Origin: an uncultured Oscillospiraceae bacterium
GTDB taxonomy: Bacteria; Bacillota; Clostridia; Oscillospirales; Oscillospiraceae
DNA: 64,000 nt
Reading direction: 5' to 3'
NCBI GenBank assembly: GCA_948616425.1
Contig: CAPGBJ010000047.1
Span: forward strand, 40,540-104,539
The translations under genes and the position numbers were made by a program. The notes beneath the pieces were generated by a model that was not told the DNA's origin, searched no databases, and saw nothing but the letters and a program-made list of their open reading frames with translations. This document shows, one piece after another, positions 1-7,269 of this stretch; the first letter of the stretch is position 1; the number at the start of each line of letters is the position of its first letter.

Positions 1-246
1 AAAACCGTGGTCCAGAGCCACATCGAGAATCCTCCTTGATGTGGCCTGTAATGCCCCTGCTGCTTTGGCCAGGCGGCGGAGTTTGATATACTCCTGGACA
101 GGTTTGTGTACCAGCCGTTTGAATAGGCGTTGAAAGTAAAATGGTGAAAGCGCAGCCATATCAGCCATTGTTTCTATAGTAACTTCTTCCTCCAAATGTG
201 CTTCTATAAAATCCAAAGAGCGTTCGATTGTTTCCCATGCGTGCAT
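1..246 (-). CDS. AraC family transcriptional regulator, N-terminal part (cut by window edge)
   Basis: The first 82 residues of a DNA-binding regulator are visible; the rest lies beyond the left edge. The protein opens with MHAWETIERSLDFIEAHL and carries the start of the AraC-type double helix-turn-helix, including the typical LSPFYFQRLFKRL recognition-helix segment at about residues 32-44 and IKLRRL at about 53-58. The HTH is N-terminal, as in AraC/GyrI-like regulators whose effector domain follows it; that domain cannot be checked here. Start is the ATG at 246, preceded by GGGAGGTG. Effector and targets are unknown. Confidence 0.8.
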   Translation of the reverse strand, partial: MHAWETIERSLDFIEAHLEEEVTIETMADMAALSPFYFQRLFKRLVHKPVQEYIKLRRLAKAAGALQATSRRILDVALDHGF

Positions 247-285
247 ACAGCACCTCCCGTTTTTGATGGCCTTATTTTAGCATAA

Positions 286-480
286 ACTTCAAAAGTACGC
301 TTCTCATTAGATGCCCATTTTACGAAAAAGGGTTCTGTGGTTCTCCTTGGCTTATCCATGCTGCTGATTACCCTTGGAGCCTTGGACATTCTGCCTCCGG
401 CTACCTCCGCCATGCTGCATAACCTCTCTATGTTAGGCGTCAGCCTGCGGAGCATGACAAATCTGTTGGAATCAAGCTGA
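286..480 (+). pseudogene. Remnant of a membrane-like protein, C-terminal fragment
   Basis: An open frame after a TAA at 283-285 encodes a hydrophobic stretch (VVLLGLSMLLITLGALDIL) followed by a short polar tail and a stop at 478-480. It has no ribosome binding site and no credible start codon, so it looks like the 3' end of a lost membrane protein gene. The family is not recognised. It ends just before a strong terminator hairpin at 485-532, as a real gene end would. Could also be chance. Confidence 0.3.
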
Positions 481-484
481 AATA

Positions 485-532
485 GCATAGGAGAAACCGG
501 CCCCATAAGCCCTGGGCCGGTTTCTCCTATGC
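485..532. terminator. Bidirectional terminator hairpin
   Basis: Perfect 19-bp inverted repeat (GCATAGGAGAAACCGGCCC and its complement) with a 10-nt loop, three bases past the stop of the leftward dtxR-like gene. Only a weak U-tract follows on the minus strand. Confidence 0.7.
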
Positions 533-534
533 GG

Positions 535-921
535 TCAGATCGGTTTCAGCGGACAATTTCCGCCAGCGGCATGGGCCTTGATTTTCTCAAAGGTTTCATT
601 GCTCAGATCATGTTCTACCTTGCAGGCGTCCGCCGCCGCTGTCTCCGGGGAAACACCCAGCTGAATAAAAACCTGTGTCAACAGCTTGTGCCTGTCATAG
701 ATCCGCCGGGCAATCTCCTCGCCGGGGGGCAGGAGCGTGATGTATCCGTCATCGTCCATCTGAATATAGCCGTTTTCCCGGAAATTTCGCATCGCTATGC
801 TGACGCTGGGCTTGGAAAAGCCGAGTTCATGGACAATATCAATGGAGCGCACCATCCCATGATCTTCCCGGAGTTTTAAGATCGTCTCTAAATAGTCCTC
901 AGCCGATTCGTGGATATTCAC
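535..921 (-). CDS. DtxR/IdeR-type iron-dependent transcriptional regulator
   Basis: A 128-aa metal-dependent repressor, divergent from the feo operon it probably controls. The N-terminal winged helix (about residues 8-64; helix with FSKPSVSIAMRNF) is followed by the metal-binding dimerisation domain. Candidate ligands are H78 and the C100-x2-E103-H104 group (ACKVEHDL). The Cys at the first position is the DtxR/IdeR (iron) arrangement rather than the Glu of MntR, which supports Fe(II) sensing. There is no C-terminal SH3-like FeoA domain. Start is GTG at 921, seven bases after GGAGG; a longer in-frame reading exists but lacks such a site. Palindromes GTTAG-N6-CTAAC in the shared control region are the likely operators. 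Regulation of feo is inferred from position and ligands. Confidence 0.88.
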   Translation of the reverse strand: MNIHESAEDYLETILKLREDHGMVRSIDIVHELGFSKPSVSIAMRNFRENGYIQMDDDGYITLLPPGEEIARRIYDRHKLLTQVFIQLGVSPETAAADACKVEHDLSNETFEKIKAHAAGGNCPLKPI

Positions 922-956
922 AAAAAATCCTCCTTCCACGGAAATCTCTGTGCATA

Positions 957-974
957 GGTTAGCAGATTCTAACC
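957..974. promoter_or_regulatory. Putative DtxR-type operator, site A
   Basis: Perfect palindrome GGTTAG-N6-CTAACC between the divergent dtxR-like gene and feoA, close to the start of the regulator gene, so possibly autoregulatory. The same core recurs at 1047-1062 and 1582-1597. Confidence 0.65.
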
Positions 975-1002
975 AGAAATGCAAGTTTTTCTGAAAAGGG
1001 TC

Positions 1003-1031
1003 TTGACAATGGCGGTTAGTCGTAGTAAACT
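1003..1031 (+). promoter_or_regulatory. Promoter of the feo operon
   Basis: TTGACA (1003-1008), 17-bp spacer, TAAACT (1026-1031). The spacer contains a GGTTAG half-site and the -10 region a CTAAGG half-site, so a DtxR-type repressor bound here or at 1047-1062 would block the polymerase. Confidence 0.75.
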
Positions 1032-1046
1032 AAGGCCGACTTCGAG

Positions 1047-1062
1047 GTTAGAGAATACTAAC
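1047..1062. promoter_or_regulatory. Putative DtxR-type operator, site C
   Basis: GTTAG-AGAATA-CTAAC, just downstream of the feo promoter -10 box and over the expected start of transcription; same spacing as sites A and D. Confidence 0.7.
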
Positions 1063-1085
1063 TGCAACCCGGAGGAGGCGAGAAC

Positions 1086-1298
1086 ATGATGCCGCTGACA
1101 ATAGCAAAGGCCGAAGAGACGGTCACGGTCCGCAAAATCTCCGGCAAGGACGATGTGCGCCAGCATCTGGCGGAGCTGGGCTTTGTGGTGGACAGCGCTG
1201 TGACGGTGGTCAGCGAAATCGGAGGGAACCTGATTGTGCAGGTGAAGGACAGCCGAATCGCGCTGGACAAGAGCATGGCAAACCGCATTATGATTTAA
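1086..1298 (+). CDS. feoA: FeoA family protein (first copy)
   Basis: A 70-aa SH3-like FeoA domain protein, a cytoplasmic accessory of the FeoB ferrous iron transporter. It shows the usual beta-rich pattern, with LAELGFVVDSAVTVV in the middle and a C-terminal RIALDKSMANRIMI strand like other FeoA proteins. A strong GGAGGAGG lies before ATG 1086 (ATG 1089 is also possible). First gene of the feoA-feoA-feoB operon, read from the promoter at 1003-1031 and likely iron-repressed by the divergent DtxR-type regulator. A tandem second feoA follows 23 bp later. What each copy does separately cannot be seen from sequence. Confidence 0.9.
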   Translation: MMPLTIAKAEETVTVRKISGKDDVRQHLAELGFVVDSAVTVVSEIGGNLIVQVKDSRIALDKSMANRIMI

Positions 1299-1321
1299 GA
1301 ATCAAAAAGGAGGAGAGCAAG

Positions 1322-1543
1322 ATGAAAACGCTGAAAGATGTGAAGGTAGGCGAAACCGTGACCGTGGTGAAGCTGCACGGCGAAGGCCCGGTGAAGCGCC
1401 GGATTATGGATATGGGCATCACCAAAGGCGTGGAGATTTTCGTCCGCAAGGTGGCCCCTCTGGGCGATCCCATGGAGCTGAATGTCCGGGGCTATGAGCT
1501 GTCCGTCCGCAAGGGCGACGCAGAGATGATCGAGATTCAGTAA
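1322..1543 (+). CDS. feoA: FeoA family protein (second copy)
   Basis: A 73-aa second FeoA domain protein. It has the family signature more clearly than the first copy: GETVTVVKLHGEGPVKRRIMDMGITKG, then VEIFVRKVAPLGDPMELNVRGYELSVRKGDAEMIEI (shown here in pieces; the core is RRIMDMGITKG). A strong AAGGAGGAG site precedes ATG 1322. It diverges considerably from the first copy, so the pair is an old duplication, common in Clostridia. It lies between feoA and feoB, and a further operator-like palindrome sits between it and feoB. Confidence 0.93.
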   Translation: MKTLKDVKVGETVTVVKLHGEGPVKRRIMDMGITKGVEIFVRKVAPLGDPMELNVRGYELSVRKGDAEMIEIQ

Positions 1544-1581
1544 ATTGATGCGGCAGGAGGCCGCTATTCTTTGCGCCATAA

Positions 1582-1597
1582 GTTAGCCTTGGCTAAC
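1582..1597. promoter_or_regulatory. Putative DtxR-type operator inside the feo operon, site D
   Basis: Perfect palindrome GTTAGCCTTGGCTAAC (GTTAG-N6-CTAAC) in the short gap before feoB. It resembles known DtxR/IdeR boxes closely. An internal site suggests separate control of feoB, or a roadblock to transcription from upstream. Confidence 0.7.
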
Positions 1598-1617
1598 ATC
1601 GAAAGGAGAGAATGACT

Positions 1618-3819
1618 ATGGACATCAAGATTGCACTGGCGGGCAACCCCAACTGCGGCAAGACCACGCTGTTCAACGCCCTCACCGGCTCCAGCCAGTA
1701 CGTGGGTAACTGGCCCGGTGTTACCGTGGAAAAGAAGGAGGGCAGGCTGAAGGGGCATAAGGATGTGGTCATCCAGGATCTGCCCGGCATCTACTCCCTG
1801 TCCCCTTACACCTTGGAGGAAGTGGTGAGCCGGTCGTATCTGGTGAACGAGAAGCCGGACGCCATCCTCAACATTGTGGACGGTACTAACATTGAGCGGA
1901 ACCTCTACCTTACCACCCAACTGATTGAACTGGGCCTGCCTGTGGTAGTGGCGGTGAACATGATTGATCTGGTGCGGAAAAACGGCGACACCATTGACCT
2001 TACTAAGTTGGGCAGCGCCCTGGGCTGCGAGGTGGTGGAAATGAGTGCCCTCAAGGGCGAGGGCGGCATGGCGGCGGCGGAAAAGGCTGTGGCCCTGGCC
2101 CAGAAGAAGCAAGCCGGAGAGCTACCCCATGTGTTCACGGACAGCGTGGAACACGCCTTGGCCCACATTGAGGAATCCATCCAGGGCAGGGTGGCGGACA
2201 GCTATCTCCGCTGGTACGCCATCAAGGTTTTTGAGCGGGATCAAAAGGTTATGGAGGAAATGGGTCTCGACCCCGACCCGAAAGCCCACCTGGAGGAGCA
2301 CATCGCCGACTGTGAAAAGGAATTGGACGACGACGCGGAGTCTATTATCACCAATCAGCGGTATTCTTACATCAACTCTGTGGTCACCAAGGCGGTGAAG
2401 AAAAAGGCGGCAAAAGGCAGCCTGTCCGTCTCGGACAAGATCGACCAGATCGTTACCAACCGAATTCTGGCCCTGCCCATCTTCGCGGTGATCATGTTCT
2501 GCATCTACGCCATCGCTATGGGTGCTTCCGTTGCGGACGGCGGCGTGGGCATTGGTACTTTTGGCACCGATTGGGCCAACGATACACTGTTCGGCGAGAT
2601 CGTCCCCAATTTCTTTGACGGCATCCTCACCTCCCTGGGCGTCAGCGGCTGGCTGTACGGCCTGATCATGGACGGTATCGTGGCCGGCGTGGGCGCGGTG
2701 CTGGGCTTTGTGCCTCAAATGCTGGTGCTGTTCCTGCTGCTGGCCATTCTGGAGGACGTGGGCTATATGGCCCGTGTCGCCTTCATCATGGACCGCATCT
2801 TCCGCCGCTTTGGCCTCTCCGGCAAGAGCTTCATCCCCATGCTGGTGGCCACCGGCTGCGGCGTCCCCGGCATCATGGCCTCCCGGACCATCGAGCAGGA
2901 CCGGGACCGGAAAATGACCATCATGACCACCGGCTTCATCCCCTGCGGGGCAAAAATGCCCATCATCGGCCTGTTCGCCGGAGCGGTGTTCGGCGGGTCC
3001 GCTCTGGTGGCCGTCTCCGCTTTCTTCATCGGCATCGCCGCCGTGGTGATTTCCGGCATCATGCTGAAAAAATTCAAAGCCTTTGCCGGGGAGCCTGCCC
3101 CCTTTGTCATGGAACTGCCCACCTACCATGCGCCCTCCATGGGCAATGTCCTGCGGGCCACTTGGGAACGGGGCTGGAGCTTCATCAAGCGGGCCGGGAC
3201 GGTGATCCTGCTGTCCACCATCGTGCTGTGGTTCCTCCAGGGCTACGGCTTTACTGACGGCGTGTTTGGCCCTGTGGAGGACAACAATACCTCCCTGCTG
3301 GCCGCTATCGGCAATGCCATCGCTTGGATTTTCTATCCTCTGGGCTGGACGGGCGATATGGCCTGGAAGGCCACCGTGGCCTCCTTCACCGGCCTGATTG
3401 CCAAGGAGAATGTTGTGGGCACCATGGCCACGCTCTACCACTTCGCCGGTGAGGTCAGTGAGAACGGCGAGGAGATCTGGGCCCTAGTGGGGGCGGACTT
3501 CGGTGCCATCACCGCCTACAGCTTCATGATCTTCAACCTGCTGTGCGCCCCCTGCTTCGCCGCCATGGGAGCCATCAAGCGGGAGATGAACAACGCCAAG
3601 TGGACCGCCTTTGCCATCGGCTATATGTGCGTGTTCGCCTATGTGATCTCCCTGATTGTCTACCAGCTCGGTGGGTTGATCGCGGGTGCCGCCAGCTTCA
3701 GCCTTTGGACCGTTGTGGCCTTGGTTCTGTTGGCCGGTATCCTCTACCTGCTATTCCGCAAGGGTTATCAGGGCGAGGAGAACGCCCGGCGGCTGACCTC
3801 CGTGGCCGCCGCACAGTGA
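1618..3819 (+). CDS. feoB: Ferrous iron transport protein B
   Basis: A 733-aa Fe(II) transporter of the inner membrane with an N-terminal G-protein domain. G1 is GNPNCGKTTLFN near residue 9, G3 DLPG near residue 56, and G4 NMID near residue 115. A helical GDI-like spacer follows, then the polytopic membrane domain with the two Gate-type regions, including the conserved ATGCGVPGIMASRT and GFIPCGAKMPI motifs. Length is normal for the family. AAAGGAG lies nine bases before ATG 1618, making this start better than ATG 1612 (three-base spacing). Last transport gene of the feo operon; the small Cys-rich protein follows 14 bp later. Confidence 0.97.
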   Translation: MDIKIALAGNPNCGKTTLFNALTGSSQYVGNWPGVTVEKKEGRLKGHKDVVIQDLPGIYSLSPYTLEEVVSRSYLVNEKPDAILNIVDGTNIERNLYLTTQLIELGLPVVVAVNMIDLVRKNGDTIDLTKLGSALGCEVVEMSALKGEGGMAAAEKAVALAQKKQAGELPHVFTDSVEHALAHIEESIQGRVADSYLRWYAIKVFERDQKVMEEMGLDPDPKAHLEEHIADCEKELDDDAESIITNQRYSYINSVVTKAVKKKAAKGSLSVSDKIDQIVTNRILALPIFAVIMFCIYAIAMGASVADGGVGIGTFGTDWANDTLFGEIVPNFFDGILTSLGVSGWLYGLIMDGIVAGVGAVLGFVPQMLVLFLLLAILEDVGYMARVAFIMDRIFRRFGLSGKSFIPMLVATGCGVPGIMASRTIEQDRDRKMTIMTTGFIPCGAKMPIIGLFAGAVFGGSALVAVSAFFIGIAAVVISGIMLKKFKAFAGEPAPFVMELPTYHAPSMGNVLRATWERGWSFIKRAGTVILLSTIVLWFLQGYGFTDGVFGPVEDNNTSLLAAIGNAIAWIFYPLGWTGDMAWKATVASFTGLIAKENVVGTMATLYHFAGEVSENGEEIWALVGADFGAITAYSFMIFNLLCAPCFAAMGAIKREMNNAKWTAFAIGYMCVFAYVISLIVYQLGGLIAGAASFSLWTVVALVLLAGILYLLFRKGYQGEENARRLTSVAAAQ

Positions 3820-3833
3820 GGGGGTAACGTTAC

Positions 3834-3968
3834 ATGACTCTTGGAGAAATTGTCGTTCTGCTGGTACTGGCAGGCGTTGTGGCACTGGCTGTCCGGTCTT
3901 TGTGGAAGTCACGCAAATCCGGCGGAGGCTGCAACGGCGACTGCGGGAACTGCCGCGGCTGTCACTAA
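3834..3968 (+). CDS. FeoB-associated Cys-rich membrane protein
   Basis: A 44-aa protein with one membrane helix (about residues 5-21) and a Cys-rich tail ending CNGDCGNCRGCH. It matches the small FeoB-associated Cys-rich proteins that follow feoB in many Clostridia and Bacilli; some are loosely called FeoC-like. The four Cys and terminal His could bind iron at the inner membrane, which is an inference. It starts 14 bp after feoB, after a G-rich stretch that serves as a weak ribosome binding site, and is almost certainly cotranscribed. Confidence 0.8.
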   Translation: MTLGEIVVLLVLAGVVALAVRSLWKSRKSGGGCNGDCGNCRGCH

Positions 3969-4052
3969 AAACTTCAAATCAGCAAAACATGGTGAGGAGG
4001 CATGGGCAGCGGGATCTGCTCATGCCTCCTCTCGTTGGGGAGGAACGATTCT

Positions 4053-4418
4053 ATGGCAGAATTACGGGAAGCCCATCTTCGCTATCTGCTGGCGATCTAC
4101 GAATTGGGCAAAAGCACTCCAGACGTGGGGACGCAGGCCGTGGCAAAGGCTTTGAACTGCTCGAAAGCCTCTGTCACGAAAATGATGGCGACTCTGATGG
4201 ATATGAATCTTCTGGTGCGGGAGAAATACGGAAAAATCTACCTGACAGATACCGGCTTTCTGCTGGCAAAGGATATGCTCCAGTGTATCGAGCTGATACG
4301 TGAACGGCTTCCGGCGATGGGGTTTGATTTGACCGAGGAAGAAGCGCGGGACTTTGTGCGCACGATGGTGGTGAATCTGCCGGAGCATTGCCGGAGGCGG
4401 CTGGCGGGCAAAACGTGA
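4053..4418 (+). CDS. DtxR/MntR-like regulator with degenerate metal site (possibly frameshifted at the 3' end)
   Basis: A 121-aa winged-helix protein of the DtxR family: YLLAIYELGK, then a recognition region CSKASVTKMMATL and the wing REKYGKIYLTDTG. The usual metal ligands are not preserved (PEHC near the place of the Cys-x2-Glu-His group), so metal sensing is doubtful. Start is ATG 4053, nine bases after GGGGAGG. The frame ends in a TGA within GCAAAACGTGACAG. Shifted by one base, the reading continues as VTAEGFERFVSEHIFKSDK, a plausible end of the dimerisation domain, so a one-base slip in the A run near 4411-4413 is possible. It follows the feo operon and precedes a broken ZIP transporter. 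Confidence 0.75.
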   Translation: MAELREAHLRYLLAIYELGKSTPDVGTQAVAKALNCSKASVTKMMATLMDMNLLVREKYGKIYLTDTGFLLAKDMLQCIELIRERLPAMGFDLTEEEARDFVRTMVVNLPEHCRRRLAGKT

Positions 4419-4473
4419 CAGCGGAAGGGTTTGAACGGTTCGTTTCGGAGCATATTTTCAAATCAGACAAGTA

Positions 4474-4635
4474 GCCCTACCCTACCTGCTCAGTTTTGCG
4501 GTAGGGGCCATGATTTATGTGGTGGTTGAGGAACTGATCCCAGAGGCGTCCGCCGGGGAACACTCCAACCTTGGAACGCTGTTTTTTGCGGCGGGCTTTA
4601 CCGTCATGCTGGCACTGGATGTGGCACTTGGTTAG
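4474..4635 (+). pseudogene. C-terminal remnant of a ZIP family metal transporter
   Basis: The frame reads LPYLLSFAVGAMIYVVVEEL, then IPEASAGEHSNLGTLFFAAG and a terminal hydrophobic helix ending VALG before a stop at 4633-4635. This is the last part (the VEELIPEA region and final helix) of ZupT/GufA-like ZIP transporters, which take up Zn, Fe or Mn. No start or upstream transporter sequence is present; the upstream frame overlaps the end of the DtxR-like gene. The fragment implies deletion of most of a metal transporter gene beside its regulator. Confidence 0.75.
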
Positions 4636-4647
4636 GAGGCAGAAATC

Positions 4648-4728
4648 GTGAAATATATCTGCTGCAAACACTTGATGTGGCATATCATCGCACCAACTTC
4701 ACTCCGCAAAAACAGGCCGCCAAAATGA
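4648..4728 (+). CDS. Possible 26-aa small protein
   Basis: GTG 4648 follows GGAGG with a seven-base spacing, giving a 26-aa peptide beginning VKYICCKHLMWHII and ending in a basic tail. The strong ribosome binding site and position before a terminator make expression plausible, but no family is recognised and the frame overlaps the first arm of the terminator. Confidence 0.35.
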   Translation: MKYICCKHLMWHIIAPTSLRKNRPPK

Positions 4729-4738
4729 CGGCCTGTTT
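4710..4738. terminator. Terminator hairpin
   Basis: AAACAGGCCG and CGGCCTGTTT form a 10-bp stem with a 9-nt loop. The flanking A and T runs let it work in both directions, ending the plus-strand metal locus and the minus-strand gene at 4771. Confidence 0.75.
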
Positions 4739-4770
4739 GTGATAAGTTTCGATAATCTCGGTCTATGTAT

Positions 4771-5409
4771 CTATTTGGTCGCCGCTTTCAGGGCTTTCTC
4801 CACCTGCGCCAGCTTCCTTTTCAGATTGCTGGCTGTTCGTACATCCGTGGCGGCTTTGATATCCCGCTCCAGCTGCTTTTTCTTGGTTTTCAGCTCCTGG
4901 ACCTTGTTTTTCCCGCCAGAGATCTGCTCCATGTCAGATCCGCTTTGCTTGTCAGAATCTTTTTTGCCCTCAACTTGTTTTCCAGCGGCATCCCGATCCT
5001 GCTCCAAAGATTCGAAATTTTCACTTTGATTGGCGGATTGTTCGCTGTTTGCCAGCTTGTCCACATCACCGGTCTGGGGTGTTTCTTCTGTCGGTTTGGT
5101 GAACACAATCTGTGTGCCACCATTTTCATCCTTGACCGGCCGATAGTGACCAAAGGATACAGTATCCTCCGGCTTCTCCGGGACATACTGGTCGTAGGCG
5201 GGCCGCTGATGCGCGGGCGTTTCACCGGACTTGACAACATTAGTTCGTCCGCTGACCTGGTCAAGTTTCACGACTTTCGTGAGCGGCTCGGTCTTGCTGA
5301 GATTCGCCGTGCTGGCGGCATCGCTTGCTCGCTCAGGCTGCTTTCCTTCTGACTCTTTCAGAACGGGTTCAGCCTGAAGACGGCTGGTGAGGTTCATTAA
5401 AATTCCCAT
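4771..5409 (-). CDS. Hypothetical hydrophilic protein with C-terminal coiled coil
   Basis: A 212-aa protein without signal peptide or membrane segment. The first two thirds are Ser/Thr/Glu/Lys-rich and probably disordered, with one more ordered stretch (DTVSFGHYRPVKDENGG near residues 85-100). The end is a Lys-rich helical region with heptad character (KNKVQELKTKKKQLERDIKA and on). Start is ATG 5409, seven bases after GGAGG. It stands alone between terminators. No family is recognised; the layout is like that of Firmicute proteins of unknown function, and a structural or chaperone role would be a guess. Confidence 0.65.
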   Translation of the reverse strand: MGILMNLTSRLQAEPVLKESEGKQPERASDAASTANLSKTEPLTKVVKLDQVSGRTNVVKSGETPAHQRPAYDQYVPEKPEDTVSFGHYRPVKDENGGTQIVFTKPTEETPQTGDVDKLANSEQSANQSENFESLEQDRDAAGKQVEGKKDSDKQSGSDMEQISGGKNKVQELKTKKKQLERDIKAATDVRTASNLKRKLAQVEKALKAATK

Positions 5410-5607
5410 CTTGTGGCCTCCTTGTGTGGGATGCTGAAAACAGCTCAGCAAAATTCTTTGTCAGGCAGTTTTATTATAACAAATGTTGCTATCCAATTCC
5501 CTTAAGATCCACTGAACAAATCTGAAGAATTCTAAAGGGATCGGCATTACAGTTATATTATAACTCCGATTAGGGGGAGCAGCGAGGATGCCGCCGGGCA
5601 TGAAAAG

Positions 5608-5634
5608 GGGGCGGCACTGTAAAAGTACCGCCCC
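5608..5634 (-). terminator. Terminator of the AP2-domain gene
   Basis: On the minus strand, GGGGCGG pairs with CCGCCCC and is followed by CTTTTC. It lies about 100 bp after the stop of the AP2-domain gene. A second perfect hairpin (CTTTGGGACA / TGTCCCAAAG, three-base loop) sits at 5637-5659. The rest of 5410-5735 holds no gene. Confidence 0.6.
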
Positions 5635-5735
5635 AGCTTTGGGACATTTTGTCCCAAAGATACCGCCAATAAGCGTGTTGGCCTGTTAGTCCTGTCTCCA
5701 CTCCCTCCCGCTGAAACGGCGCAGCTGCGCCGCAC

Positions 5736-6632
5736 TCAATTCTCATTCGCTCCAGCTGCTGCAGCCCTTTTATCCCGAAAGTCCTCCAGCAGCTTGTCCA
5801 GCCGCCGTTCCAGTTCCTGACCCGCACGATCCTGGAGCTGATCCAGCTGGCCCACTACCTCATCCCTGGCTTTCTCTGCCTCCCGAACCACCGCCGCTGC
5901 GTCGGCCAGATCCGCATACCGGCCCAGAAAAAACTGCCGACGGGAAAACCCAATCTTTCCCATCCAGAGTCCCCGGTTCCGGCTCACATTTCTGATGCCG
6001 CTGGTGTTGGTGACCCACAGCCTTTTGGAGCGCACTATGGATACATTGGTTCCCCACAGGAGGGCAGAGTTCTTCCGCCGTCCTCCAGAAGGAGAAAAAC
6101 TCCGACCGGAGTGTCTGTCTCGGAGGGAGATCTCCCTGTCCAAAGGAAGAAAGTGTTCGGGTGCCTCATACATAGCAAGCTCGATGGGATGGGGGGAAAT
6201 CAGGACGGCTCCCTCCATCTCCCGGCGAAAGAGGGGCTTTCCGCCCCAATGTTGCCGGGCAAACCCCATAAGGTTCTTATCCTGAAGTAGGAGTCCTCCC
6301 GCCATCTTCCGGGTGGAGAGTTCCCGGCCAGAGCCAGGGAGGAAAAGCAGGGTTTTCCCCCGGCGGATCGGCGCCCGACAAGGGGGGAAAGGCTTTGTAA
6401 AGGAAAGTCCTTCCTCCCTCACTTCCACCCCATAGCTCCGCACTCCCTCCGTTGCCAAGGGGTGAAATCGGCAGAGGAACTCCGCCTCGCTCATGTCCTC
6501 CTCCAGCTTCTCCTGCCGTGAAAGAAGAATGGCGTCGGGGCCATCGGCGTAGACGACGGGGATGCGCCTACCAGTGGGATGCCAATACTCCAGGATCTGA
6601 GTCAAGCTCCGGGAGCTAATGCGCAGATCCAT
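5736..6632 (-). CDS. AP2-domain protein
   Basis: A 298-aa protein whose C-terminal third has an AP2/ERF-like DNA-binding fold: NTSGIRNVSRNR, WMGKIGFSRRQFFLGRYADL, then a helix DAAAVVREAEKARDE (about residues 215-255). A long amphipathic, Gln/Glu/Arg-rich coiled coil ends the protein. The N-terminal 200 residues are Arg-rich and unrecognised. Bacterial AP2 domains are common in phage- and transposon-linked proteins, so a mobile origin is possible. It starts 3 bp after a 53-aa gene, probably as a two-gene operon. Function beyond likely DNA binding is unknown. Confidence 0.7.
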   Translation of the reverse strand: MDLRISSRSLTQILEYWHPTGRRIPVVYADGPDAILLSRQEKLEEDMSEAEFLCRFHPLATEGVRSYGVEVREEGLSFTKPFPPCRAPIRRGKTLLFLPGSGRELSTRKMAGGLLLQDKNLMGFARQHWGGKPLFRREMEGAVLISPHPIELAMYEAPEHFLPLDREISLRDRHSGRSFSPSGGRRKNSALLWGTNVSIVRSKRLWVTNTSGIRNVSRNRGLWMGKIGFSRRQFFLGRYADLADAAAVVREAEKARDEVVGQLDQLQDRAGQELERRLDKLLEDFRDKRAAAAGANEN

Positions 6633-6635
6633 GCC

Positions 6636-6797
6636 TCAGCCGGTTCGGACCTCCACCCGTAGGGAGCCTCCCGCCTCGTTGCGCAGGGCGAGGAGGGAGC
6701 CGTCCCGACTGGCGTAGAGCCGCATCCGACTCTCCACCCAGGCCTGTAGCCCGGCGCCGAAGCGCATATAGATGCTGTTGAAGGATATGTGATCCAT
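6636..6797 (-). CDS. Hypothetical 53-aa protein
   Basis: Small protein with ATG at 6797 placed after a strong AAAGGAGGAGC site. The sequence (IYMRFGAGLQAWVESRMRLY, then DGSLLALRNEAGGSLRVEVR) suggests one amphipathic helix followed by a beta hairpin. No family recognised. It is directly upstream of the AP2-domain gene and likely cotranscribed with it. Confidence 0.55.
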   Translation of the reverse strand: MDHISFNSIYMRFGAGLQAWVESRMRLYASRDGSLLALRNEAGGSLRVEVRTG

Positions 6798-6875
6798 GGG
6801 AGGCTCCTCCTTTTTATCCTGGCGATATGCCCCCCTACTACGCAAGGGCCATTCTCACAGGAGGGAAGTACCACT

Positions 6876-7202
6876 TCATTGCTGTCCACCGGTGAACAGG
6901 TAGTATTCTGATAATGATTTACGGGATAAAGTATTCTGCCCGTATTCCAAATACAGATTTATCCACTTTAGCGTAACGGTGAGATCAGCGTTTACCTTCT
7001 GTTCGAAGTTAAAGCCGTTCAAATAGCTTCCGCCTGTATCCTTATGATTCTCCAAATCCAGTAGGTTGGACTTGGTGGACATTCCAGCGGAGTCATAGGT
7101 TATGTAATCAAATTCTGCATAAACCATAACGCCATCTTTTTCATAGTATGGCAGGGCAATGGTGATCTCCGGTTCTTTTTTATTGGCAGATAAGACGAGC
7201 AT
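6876..7202 (-). CDS. Hypothetical protein, possibly 5'-truncated
   Basis: A 108-aa reading frame without a clear ribosome binding site. It is beta-rich (ITIALPYYEKDGVMVYAEFD, then ADLTVTLKWINLYLEY), which looks like the last domain of a larger extracytoplasmic protein rather than a full one. No signal peptide. It lies 68 bp after the end of the AI-2E transporter gene and is read in the same direction. Could be a remnant left by a deletion. Confidence 0.45.
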   Translation of the reverse strand: MLVLSANKKEPEITIALPYYEKDGVMVYAEFDYITYDSAGMSTKSNLLDLENHKDTGGSYLNGFNFEQKVNADLTVTLKWINLYLEYGQNTLSRKSLSEYYLFTGGQQ

Positions 7203-7269
7203 GCGCTTGCGACCCCTGCCGCAGAGAGGGGCTGTCAGGAAAGCGCCGATGCCGGGCCGGAATGCAGAC

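Noticed and set aside
2122..3441. A 439-codon open frame on the minus strand opposite feoB
   Set aside because: His/Gly/Asp-rich composition typical of the antisense of a GC-rich membrane protein gene; no ribosome site; feoB is unmistakable.
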